DNA of 64,000 nt from Chaunax sp. Z400 (lineage: Eukaryota > Chordata > Actinopteri > Lophiiformes > Chaunacidae): NCBI GenBank assembly GCA_037577475.1, contig CM075186.1, forward strand, positions 29,329,334-29,393,333. The letters are read 5' to 3'. Position 1 is the first letter of the stretch; each line of letters opens with the position of its first letter. This document shows positions 61,959-64,000 of this stretch, one piece after another. The notes beneath the pieces were generated by a model. The model saw only the letters and a list, made by a program, of their open reading frames with translations, was not told the origin of the DNA and made no database searches. Made by a program: the position numbers and the translations under genes.

Positions 61959-62585
61959 CTACAACACAAACAGTTTATAGTACTGACCTTTAGAAGATGT
62001 TACACACAGCCATGAGTCTGTGCTAATACAGAGCCTTTATTTTAGTCAGTATCAAGGTAGTACAGTATAACAGGCTATTTAAACATTTTAAAGATCTGAT
62101 TTTCTAAACTGTCAACATACTCTCCCTTTTCTTTCAAACTAATACAAATTACAAAGCACATGCCCCCAAATGACAGGAACAAAAGAAAATGTGGGATGAA
62201 CACAGATCTTGTCTACGACGCCTCTGGGATGAATATTTAACACTGCTTAGCAAATGTTAACAGCAGGGCCTGTTAGAATTTCTACCACTGGCTCCTCAAA
62301 CATCCAAATATGAAAACTAACTAACTATTGATGGGGACAAAACATAGTTTTTGACATATAAGCTGTCAACAACAAATTCATGTTGAAATTGTCCAGAGAG
62401 TAAATTAAATGTTAGCTGTGAGCAGCTAATAGCTAATGGAGCTATTAGCTAGCTAGCTAATGGAGCTATAAGAGGTGAGTCAGAAAACATCAATGGAGTT
62501 TATTAGCTACATGATTTGATTCACTGCATATTTAACACACAGCTTTGCATCTCATACAAGCTACAGACCTGCTAACCTTGGGGAA
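61959..62585. repeat. Second copy of 4785-5397
   Basis: Intron sequence identical to the first copy as far as I compared it, including the AGCTAATGGAGCTATTAGCT cluster. Confidence 0.85.
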
Positions 62586-63833
62586 AGGTTATCTGTCTGT
62601 CCATCTATCTATCTATCTGTCTGTCTGTCATCTACCTATTATCTATCTGTCTGTCTGTCATCTACCTATTATCTATCTGTCTGTCTGTCTGTCATCTATC
62701 TATTATCTATCTGTCTGTCTGTCTGTCTGTCATCTATCTATTATCTATCTGTCTGTCTGTCATCTATCTATTATCTATCTGTCTGTCTGTCTGTCATCTA
62801 TCTATTATCTATCTGTCTGTCTGTCTGTCTGTCTCTCTATCTATTATCTATCTGTCTGTCTGTCTGTCTGTCATCTATCTATTATCTATCTATCTGTCTG
62901 TCTGTCTGTCATCTATCTATTATCTATCTGTCTGTCTGTCTGTCTGTCATCTATCTATTATCTATCTATCTGTCTGTCTGTCTGTCTGTCATCTATCTAT
63001 TATCTATCTGTCTGTCTGTCTGTCTGTCTGTCATCTATCTATTATCTATCTATCTATCTGTCTGTCTGTCTGTCTGTCATCTATCTATTATCTATCTATC
63101 TATGTCTATCTACCTGTCTGTCTGTCTGTCTGTCATCTATCTATTATCTGTCTATCTATTATCTATCTATCTATTATCTATCTATCTATTATCTATCTAT
63201 CTGTCTGTCTGTCATCTACCTATTATCTATCTGTCTGTCTGTCATCTACCTATTATCTATCTGTCTGTCTGTCTGTCTGTCATCTATCTATTTTCTATCT
63301 GTCTGTCTGTCTGTCATCTATCTATTATCTATCTGTCTGTCTGTCTGTCTCTCTATCTATTATCTATCTATCTGTCTGTCTGTCTGTCATCTACCTATTA
63401 TCTATCTGTCTGTCTGTCTGTCATCTACCTATTATCTATCTGTCTGTCTGTCATCTATCTATTATCTATCTGTCTGTCTGTCTGTCATCTATCTATTATC
63501 TATCTGTCTGTCTGTCTGTCTCTCTATCTATTATCTATCTATCTGTCTGTCTGTCTGTCATCTATCTATTATCTATCTGTCTGTCTGTCATCTATCTATT
63601 ATCTATCTATCTGTCTGTCTGTCTGTCATCTATCTATTATCTATCTGTCTGTCTGTCATCTATCTATTATCTATCTATCTGTCTGTCTGTCTGTCATCTA
63701 TCTATTATCTATCTGTCTGTCTGTCATCTATCTATTATCTATCTATCTATCTGTCTGTCTGTCTGTCTGTCATCTATCTATTATCTATCTATCTATCAGT
63801 CTGTCTGTCTGTCTGTCATCTATCTATTATCTA

Positions 63834-63864
<31 letters not shown>

Positions 63865-64000
63865 ATCTATTATCTATCTATCTGTCTGTCTGTCTGTCAT
63901 CTATCTATTATCTATCTGTCTGTCTGTCATCTATCTATTATCTATCTATCTGTCTGTCTGTCTGTCATCTATCTATTATCTATCTGTCTGTCTGTCATCT
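62586..64000. repeat. Compound (TCTG)n/(TCTA)n microsatellite, runs off the window
   Basis: At least 1.4 kb, longer than the 885-bp copy at 5398-6282, with extra modules of TCATCTATCTATTATCTATC. The end is not reached. Confidence 0.95.

Overview
The window is vertebrate nuclear DNA, almost certainly from a teleost fish. Genes are intron-containing with GT-AG splice sites. Dispersed repeats typical of ray-finned fish genomes are everywhere: L2-type LINEs, Tc1/mariner and hAT-type DNA elements, Ty3/gypsy, a gamma/epsilon-type endogenous retrovirus and a Penelope-like fragment. There are also long microsatellites and minisatellites. No prokaryotic gene layout, tRNA or rRNA is visible. Species cannot be named from the sequence.

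Layout. 1-1736: Tc1/mariner element carrying a 38-bp minisatellite and a dispersed repeat with an expanded 30-bp unit. 4398-12331 (minus strand): the last five visible exons (all six Kelch repeats, stop codon) of an ENC-family BTB-Kelch gene. Its introns hold a (TCTG/TCTA) microsatellite and a 1.9-kb, 30-bp minisatellite. 12967-14432: hAT-like element. 14584-18408: five-unit tandem array. 18410-26776: decayed endogenous retrovirus (gag-pro-pol, a shared 287-bp segment, env remnant, LTR). 26777-29170: L2 LINE, MITE and an inverted minisatellite. 30496-34613: gypsy element with a 5' LTR. 35400-40440: LINE and Penelope-like fragments, a telomere-like patch and a (TA)n tract. 40905-43124: inverted retroviral segment and LTR. 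43390-44880: nested dispersed repeats. 47061-51766 (minus strand): a complete-looking 13-exon gene built largely of tandemly duplicated, phase-symmetric exons. 53090-64000: a second copy of the L2/MITE block and then of the window's first ~6 kb, including the terminal Kelch exon.

The two host gene models are the Kelch gene and the tandem-exon gene. In the Kelch gene no BTB/BACK exons were found upstream, although its last exon appears twice about 57 kb apart. The tandem-exon gene is the most interesting object here. Nine 3' exons start at the same acceptor sequence, and all eight that need a donor end in the same phase, so exons can be gained or lost without breaking the frame. The spliced frame is open for 632 codons. 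I do not recognise the protein.

The remaining DNA is transposon-derived or simple repeat. Most open frames in it are repeat artefacts.
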